A stretch of DNA of 64,000 nucleotides from Rhodocaloribacter litoris (GCF_011682235.2 NZ_CP076718.1:1733475-1797474), one strand, 5' to 3'. Counted from the stretch's first letter, positions 8,794 to 17,506 are shown. Numbers and translations are program-made. Notes: generated from the letters alone by a model not told the origin.

Positions 8794-9321
8794 AGAGCGC
8801 ACCTCCTTTTCTGAGTCTGGTTGGTATCTTGCTTCTCGCTTGCTGCTAGAGTATAGCCCCGCAACAGAACAGGGCCCCCCGTACGGTTTCTGGTTTCAGG
8901 TTAAGAAAAAGCGTTAGAAAGTTAGACGGCACAGGCCAGAAACACAAGCCTGCCGTCCGTCGAAGGTATACACACGAAGAAATGGCAACACTCTATCGCC
9001 CCCTTCCCTCTCGTGCGCCTTCACGCTTTATTCACAAAACGACTTTTTCGAACGCGCCAATATAAATATCCATGCCCGGACAGATCAAGCAAAAAGGTCA
9101 TTCCTGCGCTTTTATCCCTTTCTCAACCCGATCTGGTACAGAACCATCCCGGTTTGCCGCTGTAGCAGCGTACACGAAAATTTGCCCATCCCGCTCTATG
9201 CATTTATGCCAGGCCCGGCGAACACATGCGTGACGGCTCACAACGGCCCGGGCAAGAAAAAACAGGAAGTCTTTGTTTTACAAACTGATGTTACGCAGTT
9301 GAAACCTGTGGGATAGCAGGA
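8794..9321. other. Long non-coding region upstream of the dockerin gene
   Basis: About 530 bases lie between the dockerin gene start and the tandem repeats. The part nearest the gene holds its ribosome binding site and a candidate promoter (8917-8947). The remainder is less GC-rich than its surroundings, with AT-rich patches near 9060. I see no credible gene, tRNA or riboswitch in it. Confidence 0.5.
8917..8947 (-). promoter_or_regulatory. Candidate promoter for the dockerin gene
   Basis: On the minus strand TTG (8947-8945) is followed after 20 bases by TAACTTTC (8924-8917). This matches 7 of 8 positions of the Bacteroidota -7 element TAnnTTTG, with the TTG element upstream. It lies ~124 bases before the ATG. 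A similar TTG-N20-TAnnTTTN arrangement precedes pyk. Sequence match only. Confidence 0.4.
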
Positions 9322-9494
9322 CTACCCCTCCGTCGCTTCGCGACACCTCCCCTTCGCATGGGGAGGATCCGGACGGCCGCGTCGTGCCAACCCGAGCCCT
9401 TCCCCCTGGCCGCCCCCGGCGGCCGCACAGGGGGAAGTACCCCGAAGGGGGGATGGGGGTCAAACCCCGCCGCGACATCGCCATCGTCCAGATC
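9322..9494 (+). repeat. Repeat family B, copy 1
   Basis: First of two tandem units with a 173-base period. It opens with CTACCCCTCCGTCGCTTCGC, continues through CCCCTTCGCATGGGGAGGAT, then CCCTTCCCCCTGGCCG and CAGGGGGAAGTACCCCGAAG, and includes GGGGGGATGGGGGT. Several segments are internally self-complementary. No coding function is apparent. Confidence 0.8.
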
Positions 9495-9628
9495 CTACCC
9501 CTCCGTCGCTGCGCGACACCGCCCCTTCGCATGGGGAGGATCTGGTGCGACGCACTGCGCAACGCCAGACCCTTCCCCCTGGCCGCAGGCCACGCAGGGG
9601 GAAGGTCCCCGAAGGGGGGATGGGGGTC
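9495..9628 (+). repeat. Repeat family B, copy 2
   Basis: Second, slightly shorter unit. It shares CTACCCCTCCGTCGCTGCGC, CCCCTTCGCATGGGGAGGAT, CCCTTCCCCCTGGCCGC and CAGGGGGAAGGTCCCCGAAG with copy 1. The variable part lies between the two conserved blocks. The copies differ by substitutions, which argues against a very recent duplication. Confidence 0.8.
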
Positions 9629-9732
9629 GCCCTCTCCCTGGTCGAGGGGCCTGCCACGAAGCGAAAGGAAAGCAACGTGACGGCTTCGTCGCCTACTGCG
9701 TAACTCTCAAGCGGGTCATAGCCATTGAAGGC

Positions 9733-9927
9733 GTCGGTGTGCAGCGCGATGTAGCCGCACCCTTCACGGGTGCGCCCCATGGCCCACCGGAGAACCCGGG
9801 CTGAAGCCCGCGGCTACACGTGGGCAGCCCGGGCCGACGGGACGCGCAACGCGTCCAGATCCGCGGCTACACGTGGGCCGTTCGCTCAGGGCAGCCATGC
9901 CCTCAATAAAAATGACCTCCGCTATAA
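9733..9927 (-). repeat. Intergenic repeat family A, copy 2 (longer form, inverted)
   Basis: Reverse-complement counterpart of 1968-2127. It additionally contains a direct internal duplication of CCGCGGCTACACGTGGGC at 9808-9825 and 9861-9878, and the palindrome-like GGGCTGAAGCCC. It ends 32 bases before the ruvX stop codon on the complementary strand. Together with copy 1 it brackets the cohesin and dockerin genes. Confidence 0.85.
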
Positions 9928-9959
9928 TACAGCCTTCGGAGCAGCACGTTGCTGCGCCG

Positions 9960-10397
9960 TCATTCCCGAGAACCGGCGTCCAGGTATTCCTGCAGGATGA
10001 CGGCGGCGGCGGCGGCATCGACGCGGGCCCTGTCGCGGCGGGCTTTGCGACGGGCTCCCGCCTCCCGGATGGCCTGCCGGGCCATCTCCGACGTGTACCG
10101 CTCGTCCCACGTGACGATCTCGACCCCGGGCAGGGCGTTCCGCAACCGGTTGATGTACTGTCGCACGCGCCGGGTGGCCGCGCCTTCGGTGCCGTCGGGC
10201 AGGAGCGGCCACCCGACGACGATCACCTCGATGCCCTCCTCGGCCCGGAGCTGCCGGAGCACCGCCACGGCCTCCGACGGGCCATAGGTCCCGAACGGAC
10301 GGGCAAAGAGACGGAGCGGATCCGCCACGGCCAGGCCGACGCGCTTCGTTCCATAATCGACCGCGACGATACGCGGCGCTCCGATCGGTTCCAGCAT
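9960..10397 (-). CDS. ruvX: Putative pre-16S rRNA nuclease / Holliday junction resolvase RuvX (YqgF)
   Basis: A 145-residue RNase H-fold protein. The N-terminal VAVDYGTKRVGLAV has the first catalytic aspartate at D14. VVGWPL, WDERYTSEMA and VDAAAAAVILQEYL supply the other acidic positions of the family. Members process the 5' end of 16S rRNA precursors and have been proposed as Holliday junction resolvases. Length fits the family (~140). The start ATG at 10397 follows a repeat-rich spacer. HU lies upstream on the same strand but a terminator separates them. Confidence 0.93.
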   Translation of the reverse strand: MLEPIGAPRIVAVDYGTKRVGLAVADPLRLFARPFGTYGPSEAVAVLRQLRAEEGIEVIVVGWPLLPDGTEGAATRRVRQYINRLRNALPGVEIVTWDERYTSEMARQAIREAGARRKARRDRARVDAAAAAVILQEYLDAGSRE

Positions 10398-10475
10398 GAC
10401 GTGTCGAACACCCGTTCAAAACTGAATCGGCATCGTGCCTCCCGGCCGGGCGACCCGCCGCCCACATACAACGTG

Positions 10476-10547
10476 CAACCTGAAAACGTTCAACGGGCAA
10501 CCTGAAAACGTTCAACGGGCAACCTGAAAACGTTCAACGGGCAACGG
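10476..10547 (+). repeat. Three tandem 22-bp repeats
   Basis: The unit CAACCTGAAAACGTTCAACG followed by GG occurs three times without a gap, at 10476-10497, 10498-10519 and 10520-10541, followed by a partial CAACGGGC. The copies are identical. The array lies between ruvX and the HU terminator and contains the palindrome AACGTT in each unit. Confidence 0.9.
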
Positions 10548-10549
10548 GC

Positions 10550-10588
10550 AAAAGGAACGGGCCGAAGAGCCTCCGCTCCTCCGGCCCG
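10550..10588 (-). terminator. Terminator after the HU-family gene
   Basis: CGGGCCG (10558-10564) pairs with CGGCCCG (10582-10588), and the minus-strand read-out continues TTCCTTTT. It lies 38 bases after the HU-family stop codon. Confidence 0.6.
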
Positions 10589-10625
10589 CCCGTAACACGT
10601 CCGGCGCGTGCGGGATCCCCCCCGC

Positions 10626-11018
10626 TCAGGAACGACCGTTCTCGTGCAGGACGGCCTCCTCGGGATGATCGGCACTCCCTTCAGGGATTTCGTAGTTCAA
10701 CTCCTTCAGGGGCTTCTGCAGCACCTCCTTCAGCCGCTTGCTCGGCTTGAAGTGGGTTTTCCGCCGGCTGGGGATGAAGACCGTCTCGTTGGTCTTGGGG
10801 TTGCGTGCCTTCGGTTTGGCCTTCGTCTTCTTCACCTCAAAGACGCCGAAATCCCGCAGCTCGATGCGCACTTCCGGGTCGGCCTCGATCATGAGCTCGC
10901 CCAGCGCGGTTACGACCGCACTCACCCAGGGCTCGCTCTTGTAGATCGGCTCGTTCATCAGCTCGGCGACACGCCGTGCGACATCCTTCTTCGTCAGCGT
11001 CACAGGTTTTTCCGACAT
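10626..11018 (-). CDS. HU/IHF family DNA-binding protein with C-terminal tail
   Basis: A 130-residue nucleoid-associated protein. LTKKDVARRVAELM begins the helical dimerisation region, and DFGVFEVKKTKAK followed by RNPKTNETVFIPSRR is the DNA-binding arm with the proline intercalation loop. HU proteins are ~90 residues; this one has ~30 extra C-terminal residues that are acidic at the end (EIPEGSADHPEEA). The ATG at 11018 is chosen because AAGGAG lies 9 bases upstream and it matches the family N-terminus; a longer frame to 11159 lacks such support. It probably bends and compacts DNA. Whether it is HU or an IHF-like paralogue cannot be decided here. Confidence 0.9.
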   Translation of the reverse strand: MSEKPVTLTKKDVARRVAELMNEPIYKSEPWVSAVVTALGELMIEADPEVRIELRDFGVFEVKKTKAKPKARNPKTNETVFIPSRRKTHFKPSKRLKEVLQKPLKELNYEIPEGSADHPEEAVLHENGRS

Positions 11019-11416
11019 GGTCTGAACTCCTTGTTTCTTCATGAGGTTAGCTGGCTGTGGCGAAAAACCGATTCCGTTGGCGGTCCACCCGGCAGGCCGC
11101 CGCGCAGCGGCACATCGCACCGCCGGCAACGCCCCGGCCCCACAGGCAGGGCGGCCCATGCCGGTTCATCCTGAATCGGCCCGCTTCCTTCCCTCCGTAA
11201 GCCGGGCGGACGGAAGCGCTTGTGGCTTCTTCGCGGCGCGCCTGCGCCGCGCCGAAACATCCCGCTGGTGCCCGTACACCATCCCCCTCGAAATAAACAA
11301 CTTGAAGCCGTGCCGAAGATACGTTCTACCGGAAAGAAAAGGAAAAGACCCGGGGCGAGGTTTTTTTAACTTCTTGCGAACTATCACGCAATCTTCAAGG
11401 GCCTTTCACGCGGGGG
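11019..11416. other. Spacer between relA/spoT and the HU gene
   Basis: About 400 bases containing the HU ribosome binding site and presumably its promoter. A GC-rich stem (CGGCGC/GCGCCG) lies near 11235. No gene was recognised, and no convincing terminator for the upstream relA/spoT gene was found. Confidence 0.45.
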
Positions 11417-13696
11417 TCAGGACTCGTCCGCCTGTTCTTCGAAGCGATAGACCCCGTAGATGCCGTCGATGCGTTTGATCCGTTCGATGAGGCGGCGCAG
11501 GTGTTCGAGGTCGCTCACGTAGAGGACCAGCGTCCCCTCGAAGACGCCGTCCTCGCTGTCGACCGTGATCGAGCGGATGTTGGTCTTGAGGTTTTTGGAG
11601 ATGACGGTGGTGATGTCGCTGACGATGCCGACGCGGTCCTCCCCCATGATGCGCAGGGCCGCGACGAACTGCACGTCTTTCTGCCGGCTCCACTCGACGG
11701 GCACGACGCGGTCCGGGTGGTTGATGAGCAGGTGGGGGGCATTGCGGCAGTTGACGCGGTGGATCTTGATGCTGCCGGTCCGGCTCACATAGCCAAAGAC
11801 CTCGTCGCCGGGAATGGGGTTGCAACAGGTGGCATATTTGGTGACGATGTCGGTGTGCAGCTCGCCGTCGATCATGAGGGCGGGGCGCCCCGAGGCCTGT
11901 GCCGTGTCGAGGAACGACTCGTACTGCAGGCGCAGGGCGGCTTTCTCCTGTTCCGCCTCCTCGCCCGCGGCCGCGTCGTCCCGCTCCCGGAGGATGGCCC
12001 GCACCAGCTCGTCGGCATCGAAGAGGCCGACCCCGATCTCGTAGAACAACTGCTGCTGGTTCGGGAACTTGAGCCGGTTGGCGACGCGGTTGAGCTCCTG
12101 CTCGTCCACTTCCAGCCCGGCGCGGCGCGCGCGCTTCTGCCAGATCCCGCGCCCGTGCTCGATCGCCTTCCGGCGCGACTCGTTGATCCAGTGCCGGATG
12201 CGGCTACGGGCCTTGTGCGTGACGACGAACTTGATCCAGTCCGGGTTGGGTGATTGTTTCTTCGAGGTGATGATCTCGACCTGGTCCCCGCTCTGGAGCT
12301 TGTAGGAGAGGGGCACCATCTTGCCGTTCACCTTGGCCCCGATGCAGTGGAGCCCCACCTCGGTGTGCACCTTGAAGGCAAAGTCGACGGGGGTGGCGCC
12401 CCGGGGCAGCGTCATCAGGTCCCCGCGCGGGGTGAAGGCATAGATTTCCTCCTCGTAGAGGTTCAGCCGGAACTCGCGGACGAACTCGGTCGCCTGCTCC
12501 GGGCGCGGGTTCTCGAGCAGGTCCCGGACCCATTCGAGGAACTGTTCCATACGGGGGTCGGCCCGGGTAACGCCTTCCTTGTACTTCCAGTGGGCGGCCA
12601 CCCCGCGCTCGGCGATCTCGTGCATCTCGCGCGTGCGGATCTGCACCTCGACGCGGCGCCCCTCCGGCCCGAGCACCGTCGTATGCAGGCTCTGGTATCC
12701 GTTCGACTTCGGCACGGAGATGAAGTCGCGGAAGCGCTCGGGCAGCGGCTTGTACAGATCCGTGACGATCGAATAGACGCGCCAGCAGTCCTCCTTGCCC
12801 TTGCGTCCCTCGCTCTCGAGCACGATGCGGATGGCGAAGACGTCGTAGATCTCGTCGAGCGGCTTGTCCTGCCGCTTCATCTTCCGGTAGATCGAATACA
12901 GGTTCTTCGAGCGGCCATAGATCTCGAACCGGAAGCCGTCCTGTTCGAGGCGCTGCTTGAGCGGGCCGATGAAGGAGCGGATGTAGGCCTCCCGTTCCTG
13001 CTGCGAGGCCTTCAGCCCGGAGACGATCTCGCGGTAGGCCTCGGGGTTGAGCACCTTGAGCGACAGGTCCTCGAGCTCGCTCTTGACGGCGTTCAGGCCG
13101 AAGCGGTGCGCCAGCGGGGCAAAGAGTTCGAGCGTTTCGGTGGCGATCTTGATCTGCTTCGGACGCGGCAGCGAATCGATCGTCCGCATGTTGTGCAGGC
13201 GATCGGCGAACTTGACGAGGATGACGCGGATATCCGTCGCCATCGAGAGCATGAGCTTGCGGACGTTCTCGGCCTGGCCGAGCTCGCGGCTGGCGAAGAC
13301 GCCGCTGATCTTGGTGACCCCGTCGACGATGTTCGCCATCGTCTCGCCGAACTCCTCACGGATGAAGTCGAGCGAAAGCTCGGTGTCTTCGACGACGTCG
13401 TGCAGGAAGGCGGCCGCCACGCTGAGGTCGTCGAAGCCGATGTCGTGCACGACGATCTCGGCCACTTCGAGGGGGTGGACGATGTAGGGTTCTCCCGTGG
13501 CGCGGCGGTCGTTGCGATGCGCCCAGTAGGCCAGCCGGAACGCGCGCCGGATCAGTTCCTCGTCCACCGAAGGCAGGCACATGCGGCAACCGGCGAGCAA
13601 CCGCTCCAGCCGTTCCTCAAAGACGGGCTCGACGGCCAGGTCATGCCCCCTGAGGATGGCAGAGGCCTGTTTCAATATGGGAGAAGCCTGAAGCAT
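11417..13696 (-). CDS. Bifunctional (p)ppGpp synthetase/hydrolase, RelA/SpoT family
   Basis: A ~759-residue stringent-response enzyme. An N-terminal HD hydrolase domain shows ATGEPYIVHP (H74), HDVVEDT (H99, D100, E103, D104) and FADRLHNMRT. The synthetase domain has SIYRKMKRQ, IYDVFAIRIV and SVPKSNGYQSLHTTV. A TGS domain (YAFTPRGDLMTLPRGATPVDFAF) and a C-terminal ACT domain (RIMGEDRVGIVSDITTVI) follow. The intact HD residues imply hydrolase activity, and the synthetase motifs imply GDP/GTP pyrophosphorylation. The start at 13696 gives a typical N-terminus but has no strong Shine-Dalgarno; a frame open to 13834 overlaps probable non-coding DNA. The gene is divergent from nothing: the ribosomal cluster upstream ends at a terminator. 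Confidence 0.94.
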   Translation of the reverse strand: MLQASPILKQASAILRGHDLAVEPVFEERLERLLAGCRMCLPSVDEELIRRAFRLAYWAHRNDRRATGEPYIVHPLEVAEIVVHDIGFDDLSVAAAFLHDVVEDTELSLDFIREEFGETMANIVDGVTKISGVFASRELGQAENVRKLMLSMATDIRVILVKFADRLHNMRTIDSLPRPKQIKIATETLELFAPLAHRFGLNAVKSELEDLSLKVLNPEAYREIVSGLKASQQEREAYIRSFIGPLKQRLEQDGFRFEIYGRSKNLYSIYRKMKRQDKPLDEIYDVFAIRIVLESEGRKGKEDCWRVYSIVTDLYKPLPERFRDFISVPKSNGYQSLHTTVLGPEGRRVEVQIRTREMHEIAERGVAAHWKYKEGVTRADPRMEQFLEWVRDLLENPRPEQATEFVREFRLNLYEEEIYAFTPRGDLMTLPRGATPVDFAFKVHTEVGLHCIGAKVNGKMVPLSYKLQSGDQVEIITSKKQSPNPDWIKFVVTHKARSRIRHWINESRRKAIEHGRGIWQKRARRAGLEVDEQELNRVANRLKFPNQQQLFYEIGVGLFDADELVRAILRERDDAAAGEEAEQEKAALRLQYESFLDTAQASGRPALMIDGELHTDIVTKYATCCNPIPGDEVFGYVSRTGSIKIHRVNCRNAPHLLINHPDRVVPVEWSRQKDVQFVAALRIMGEDRVGIVSDITTVISKNLKTNIRSITVDSEDGVFEGTLVLYVSDLEHLRRLIERIKRIDGIYGVYRFEEQADES

Positions 13697-13835
13697 AGGG
13701 ACGCCATGATCATCCGCAACAACCCGCAGCCGTCCCGCCTGATCACGGGCACACCGGGAATCCAGATCTATTAACACCCAGAACGAGGTCAGTTCCGCAA
13801 ACCCGGGCCGGCCCGGTCTCAAAAACGGCACCAAC

Positions 13836-13876
13836 GCAAAAAGGCGCTCTCCGGCGTAACGAGAGCGCCTTTGCGA
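13836..13876 (-). terminator. Terminator of the ribosomal protein supercluster
   Basis: AAAGGCGCTCTC (13840-13851) pairs perfectly with GAGAGCGCCTTT (13861-13872) around nine bases, with flanking CGCAAA/TTTGCG also complementary. In the minus direction a T-run follows. It lies ~80 bases after rplQ and marks the end of the str-S10-spc-alpha cluster. Confidence 0.85.
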
Positions 13877-13957
13877 AACGGGGGTATTGCGTGGCCCGGG
13901 GCGTCGTTCGTGGGGGCGCCTCTGCTACGCCCGGCTCCGGTGCCCGCCGGCCGGTCG

Positions 13958-14659
13958 CTATTCCCCTTCCTTTTTTTCTTCCTCCGGACCGGCCTCATGA
14001 CCGGTATCGGCCGCTTCTTCCCCGGCTTCGGCCTTCGGCGTCGCTTCGGCCTCGGCCGGCTCTGCCGCCGCTTCGGCTTCGGCCTTCGGCGTCGCTTCGG
14101 CCCCGGCCGTTTCTACCGGGGTTTCCTCGACCGCCTCGGCGGCGGTCACGTCCTCCACTTCCGGCTCGGCCGGTGAGGGGGTGGCGGCTTCGGCCGCGGC
14201 AGCCGCCGGGGCGGCCTCGGTGCTCCGGCTCCGGCGACGGCGGCCCCCGCCCCGGCGCGTGCGGCGCCGCGAGGCCCCTCCGGCACCGGCAGGCTTGACG
14301 TCGTTGTAATCGACCAGCTCGATCATGGCCAGCTCGGCGGCATCGCCGGCCCGGCGGCCCAGCTTGACGATCCGCGTGTACCCGCCCGGCCGGTCGCCGA
14401 TGCGCTCGGCGATCTCACCGAAGAGCTCCTTGACGGCATGCTTGTCCTGGAGGTAGCGGAAGACCTGCCGCCGGTTGTGCGTGGTGTCCTGTTTGGCCCG
14501 GTTGATCAGCGGCTCGACGTACATGCGCAGCGCCTTGGCCTTGGCCACCGTCGTGGTGATGCGCTTGTGGCGAATCAGCGCGTTCGAAAGGGCGGCCAGG
14601 GTCGCCTTCCGGTGGCTGTGCGTCCGGCCCAGCTTGAATCCTTTGTGTTGGTGTCTCAT
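13958..14659 (-). CDS. rplQ: 50S ribosomal protein L17 with long low-complexity C-terminal extension
   Basis: The first ~120 residues are a normal L17 ([51 protein letters not shown]). About 110 extra residues follow: an arginine cluster ([17 protein letters not shown]), then an Ala/Glu-rich acidic tail with a duplicated ATPKAEA segment, ending EEEKKEGE. Bacterial L17 is usually 116-130 residues. L17 binds 23S rRNA near the tunnel exit, so the tail would probably project from the ribosome surface. Final gene of the cluster, 99 bases after rpoA and followed by the terminator. Confidence 0.95.
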   Translation of the reverse strand: MRHQHKGFKLGRTHSHRKATLAALSNALIRHKRITTTVAKAKALRMYVEPLINRAKQDTTHNRRQVFRYLQDKHAVKELFGEIAERIGDRPGGYTRIVKLGRRAGDAAELAMIELVDYNDVKPAGAGGASRRRTRRGGGRRRRSRSTEAAPAAAAAEAATPSPAEPEVEDVTAAEAVEETPVETAGAEATPKAEAEAAAEPAEAEATPKAEAGEEAADTGHEAGPEEEKKEGE

Positions 14660-14758
14660 GACTTCCGTACGGGATTGATCGGTTGAACGGCAGGCCGTGG
14701 CCGGGCTCCGGGCGGCCCCGCATCCGGCTTGCGATACGCGCCGCCGCCAACCGGCACG

Positions 14759-15742
14759 CTAGCTGCGAACTTCTTCGAGGTACTTGTCCACGTCCATGCC
14801 GAAGTGCAGGTTGCGTTCTTCGAGCACCTGGATCAGCTCCTGGAGGGACTTCCGGCCGAAGTTGCGGAACTTCAGCATCTCGGACTCTTCGCGGCGGACG
14901 AGGTCGCCGATCGTCTTGATGTTGGCCGTCTTGAGGCAGTTGTGGGCCCGCACCGAGAGGTCGAGTTCGTCGACCGACTGGGCCAGCAACTCGCGGATAC
15001 GCTGCACCTCGGCGTCGACCTCCTTCTCCTCGGGGGTCGGCTGGGGCTCGCTGTCCATCTTGATGAACAGGTTGACGTGGTCCCGCAAGATGGTGGCGGC
15101 CTGTGCCAGGGCCTCGTCCGGGGCGATGGAGCCGTCGGTATCGATCTCCATCGTGAGCCGTTCGAAGTCGATCTTCTGTCCCACGCGCGTCTGCTTGACG
15201 GTGTACCGGACGTTTTCGATCGGCGTGAAGATGGCATCGACGGCGATGACCCCGATGGGGTCGTCGGCGCGTTTGTTCTCGTCGGCGGGGACGTAGCCGC
15301 GCCCGCGCCCGAGCCGCAGTTCGACGCTCAGGTGGGCATCGTCGGCCAGCGTGGCGATGTGGTGGTCGGGGTTGAGCACCTCGTAGTCGCTCGTGGCCTT
15401 GCCGATGTCGGCGGCCGTCCAGGCCCCCGGGCCGTTGAGCGTCAGGTGGATGACGCCTTCGGCGTTTTCGTTCGCCTTGAAGCGTACCCCTTTGAGGTTC
15501 AGGATCACGTCGGCCACGTCCTCGGTCACGCCCGGGATCGTGGAGAACTCATGCTGCACCCCGTCGATCTTGACGGCCGTGATGGCCACCCCCGGCAGGG
15601 AGGACAGCAGCACACGCCGCAGGGCGTTCCCGATGGTCACGCCGAATCCCCGTTCCAGCGGTTGAATCACAAAGCGCCCGTAGGTCTCGGTGATCTCTTC
15701 TACTTCAACGCCTTCCGGCATTTGAATCGCAAACGTGCTCAT
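14759..15742 (-). CDS. rpoA: DNA-directed RNA polymerase subunit alpha
   Basis: A 327-residue alpha subunit. The N-terminal dimerisation domain contains FVIQPLERGFGVTIGNALRR and VLLSSLPGVAITAVKIDGV. A Pro/Glu-rich linker near residue 230 leads to the C-terminal domain (LSVRAHNCLKTANIKTIGDL, FGRKSLQELIQVLEE), which contacts promoter UP elements and activators. Length is normal. Lies in the alpha operon between rpsD and rplQ, as in most bacteria, which ties polymerase assembly to ribosome synthesis. Confidence 0.97.
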   Translation of the reverse strand: MSTFAIQMPEGVEVEEITETYGRFVIQPLERGFGVTIGNALRRVLLSSLPGVAITAVKIDGVQHEFSTIPGVTEDVADVILNLKGVRFKANENAEGVIHLTLNGPGAWTAADIGKATSDYEVLNPDHHIATLADDAHLSVELRLGRGRGYVPADENKRADDPIGVIAVDAIFTPIENVRYTVKQTRVGQKIDFERLTMEIDTDGSIAPDEALAQAATILRDHVNLFIKMDSEPQPTPEEKEVDAEVQRIRELLAQSVDELDLSVRAHNCLKTANIKTIGDLVRREESEMLKFRNFGRKSLQELIQVLEERNLHFGMDVDKYLEEVRS

Positions 15743-15858
15743 AGTAGATCGATCAATACTTTAGCAGGATGGCAGGCGGCCCCGGCCGAGGCCGGCGCAC
15801 CTGCAGGATGGTTCCCTTCCGCCCGTGCAGGGAACCCACGCCCCGGCACCGCGCGGCA

Positions 15859-16461
15859 CTACTTCGAGTAGAGCTCGACGATGAGGTGCTCGCGGATGTT
15901 CTCCGGGATGTCTTCCCGGTTCGGGTAGTCGAGAAACTTGCCCTGCATCGCCTTGCGGTCCACTTCCAGCCAGGGGAAGCTGCGGCGACTGCGCTGGAGC
16001 GACTCCCGGATCACCTCGAGGTTACGGCTGCGCGGGCGGACGGCGATGACGTCCCCGCTGCGAAGCTGGTACGACGGGATGTCAACCACCTGGTCGTTGA
16101 CCATGATGTGGCCGTGGTTGACGAGCTGCCGGGCCTGGCGGCGCGTCCGGGCAAAGCCCAGGCGATAGACGGTGTTGTCCAGCCGGGCTTCGAGAAACTT
16201 GAGCAGGTTCTCGCCCGTGACGCCTTTCTTGCGCGAAGCTTTCTCGAACAGGTTGCGAAACTGGCGTTCGAGCAGCCCATAGGTGTACTTCGCCTTCTGT
16301 TTCTCTTTCAACTGCACGGCATACTCGCTCTCTTTCGAGCGGCGCGAGCGGCCGTGCTGCCCCGGCGGGTAGGGCTTGCGCTCGACGGCCTTGCTGGGGC
16401 CGAAGATCGGCTCCCGGAACCGCCGGGCAATCTTCTGTTTGGGGCCTCGGTATCGGGCCAT
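15859..16461 (-). CDS. rpsD: 30S ribosomal protein S4
   Basis: A 200-residue primary 16S rRNA binder. [19 protein letters not shown] and [10 protein letters not shown] mark the N-terminus, and the S4 RNA-binding domain reads [20 protein letters not shown]. The N-terminal region has no cysteines, so this is the zinc-independent form. In many bacteria S4 represses its own alpha operon by binding the mRNA; no such leader could be identified here. Located between rpsK and rpoA. Confidence 0.97.
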   Translation of the reverse strand: MARYRGPKQKIARRFREPIFGPSKAVERKPYPPGQHGRSRRSKESEYAVQLKEKQKAKYTYGLLERQFRNLFEKASRKKGVTGENLLKFLEARLDNTVYRLGFARTRRQARQLVNHGHIMVNDQVVDIPSYQLRSGDVIAVRPRSRNLEVIRESLQRSRRSFPWLEVDRKAMQGKFLDYPNREDIPENIREHLIVELYSK

Positions 16462-16551
16462 GGTCGGTGCTCCTGTCTCGTTTGTTTAAAAGGACAACAA
16501 ACGTACGGATACGCCCGCAGCGTATCCGTAACCGGGCTTAGGCCGAAGGGC

Positions 16552-16950
16552 TCACACGCGGCGGCGCTTCGGCGGCCGGCAGCCGTTGTGCGGAATGGGC
16601 GTCACGTCGCGGATCGTGGCGATCTCGAGGCCGGCGTTGGCCAGCGCGCGGATGGCCGACTCGCGGCCCGCGCCGGGCCCCTTGACGAACACGTCCACGC
16701 GGCGCAGGCCCAGGTCATAGGCTTCCTTGGCCGCCGCCGAGGCCGCCACCTGGGCCGCATACGGCGTGTTCTTGCGGCTTCCCTTGAAGCCCATCTTACC
16801 CGAGCTGGCCCACGAGATCGTGTTGCCGTACTGGTCGGTGAGCGTGACGATCACGTTGTTGAAGGTCGCCTTGATGTGGGCCTGCCCGTTCGATTCGACG
16901 ACGACGTTCTTCTTACGGACGCGGCTTCCGCCTCTCTGTCTCTTTGCCAT
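16552..16950 (-). CDS. rpsK: 30S ribosomal protein S11
   Basis: A 132-residue platform protein. [44 protein letters not shown] and [18 protein letters not shown] are diagnostic, and the basic end [11 protein letters not shown] contacts the 16S 3' domain near the Shine-Dalgarno helix. Length is normal. It sits between rpsM and rpsD, as in the canonical alpha operon. Confidence 0.97.
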   Translation of the reverse strand: MAKRQRGGSRVRKKNVVVESNGQAHIKATFNNVIVTLTDQYGNTISWASSGKMGFKGSRKNTPYAAQVAASAAAKEAYDLGLRRVDVFVKGPGAGRESAIRALANAGLEIATIRDVTPIPHNGCRPPKRRRV

Positions 16951-17046
16951 AGTCTAGCTTGATGCGGTCGGCTCCGGACCGGCAGCCTCCGGCGGGCTCC
17001 GGTCTTCACGGGAAGACCCGGCCCGGCCCGGCCGCCGGACACGGTC

Positions 17047-17427
17047 TTACTTACGGGGTGCCTTCTTCTTGCCGGCAACGGTCTTGCGCTTCCCTTTGCG
17101 GGTGCGGGCGTTCGTCTGTGTGCGTTGCCCGCGTACCGGCAGCCCCCGGCGGTGACGCAGCCCCCGGTAGCAGCCGATGTCCATCAGCCGCTTGATGTTG
17201 AGCTGCACCTCCGTGCGAAGCTGCCCTTCTACGATGTAATGATCCTCGATCAACCGGCGGACGGTGCGGGTCTGCTCCTCCGTCCAGTCCTGCGGGCGCG
17301 TGTCGACGTCGAGCCCGGCCCGCTGCAGAATCTCCCGGGCCCGCGACCGGCCGATCCCGTAGATCGACGTGAGCGCGATCTCGCCGCGCTTCTGGGGAGG
17401 AACGTCAACTCCAGCGATACGTGGCAT
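17047..17427 (-). CDS. rpsM: 30S ribosomal protein S13
   Basis: A 126-residue head protein. It opens [19 protein letters not shown] with [15 protein letters not shown] (the helix-hairpin-helix-like part), has the conserved [19 protein letters not shown], and ends in a Lys-rich tail that reaches the P-site tRNA. It follows rpmJ by 79 bases, as in canonical alpha operons. Confidence 0.97.
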   Translation of the reverse strand: MPRIAGVDVPPQKRGEIALTSIYGIGRSRAREILQRAGLDVDTRPQDWTEEQTRTVRRLIEDHYIVEGQLRTEVQLNIKRLMDIGCYRGLRHRRGLPVRGQRTQTNARTRKGKRKTVAGKKKAPRK

Positions 17428-17506
17428 GTTTGATGGCAGGTTGTGGATTGCAGCGCACAGGGGGCCTCCCGGGGCCCGACGCCCACGCCTGAAATCCGGG
17501 ATGAAA

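Noticed and set aside
9300-9700. CRISPR array in the repeated region
   Set aside because: Two long units of 173 bases with diverged blocks, no short identical repeats with unique spacers, and no cas genes nearby.
10476-10547. Replication origin iterons
   Set aside because: Three 22-bp repeats but no dnaA, parB or replication gene next to them and no DnaA box pattern recognised.
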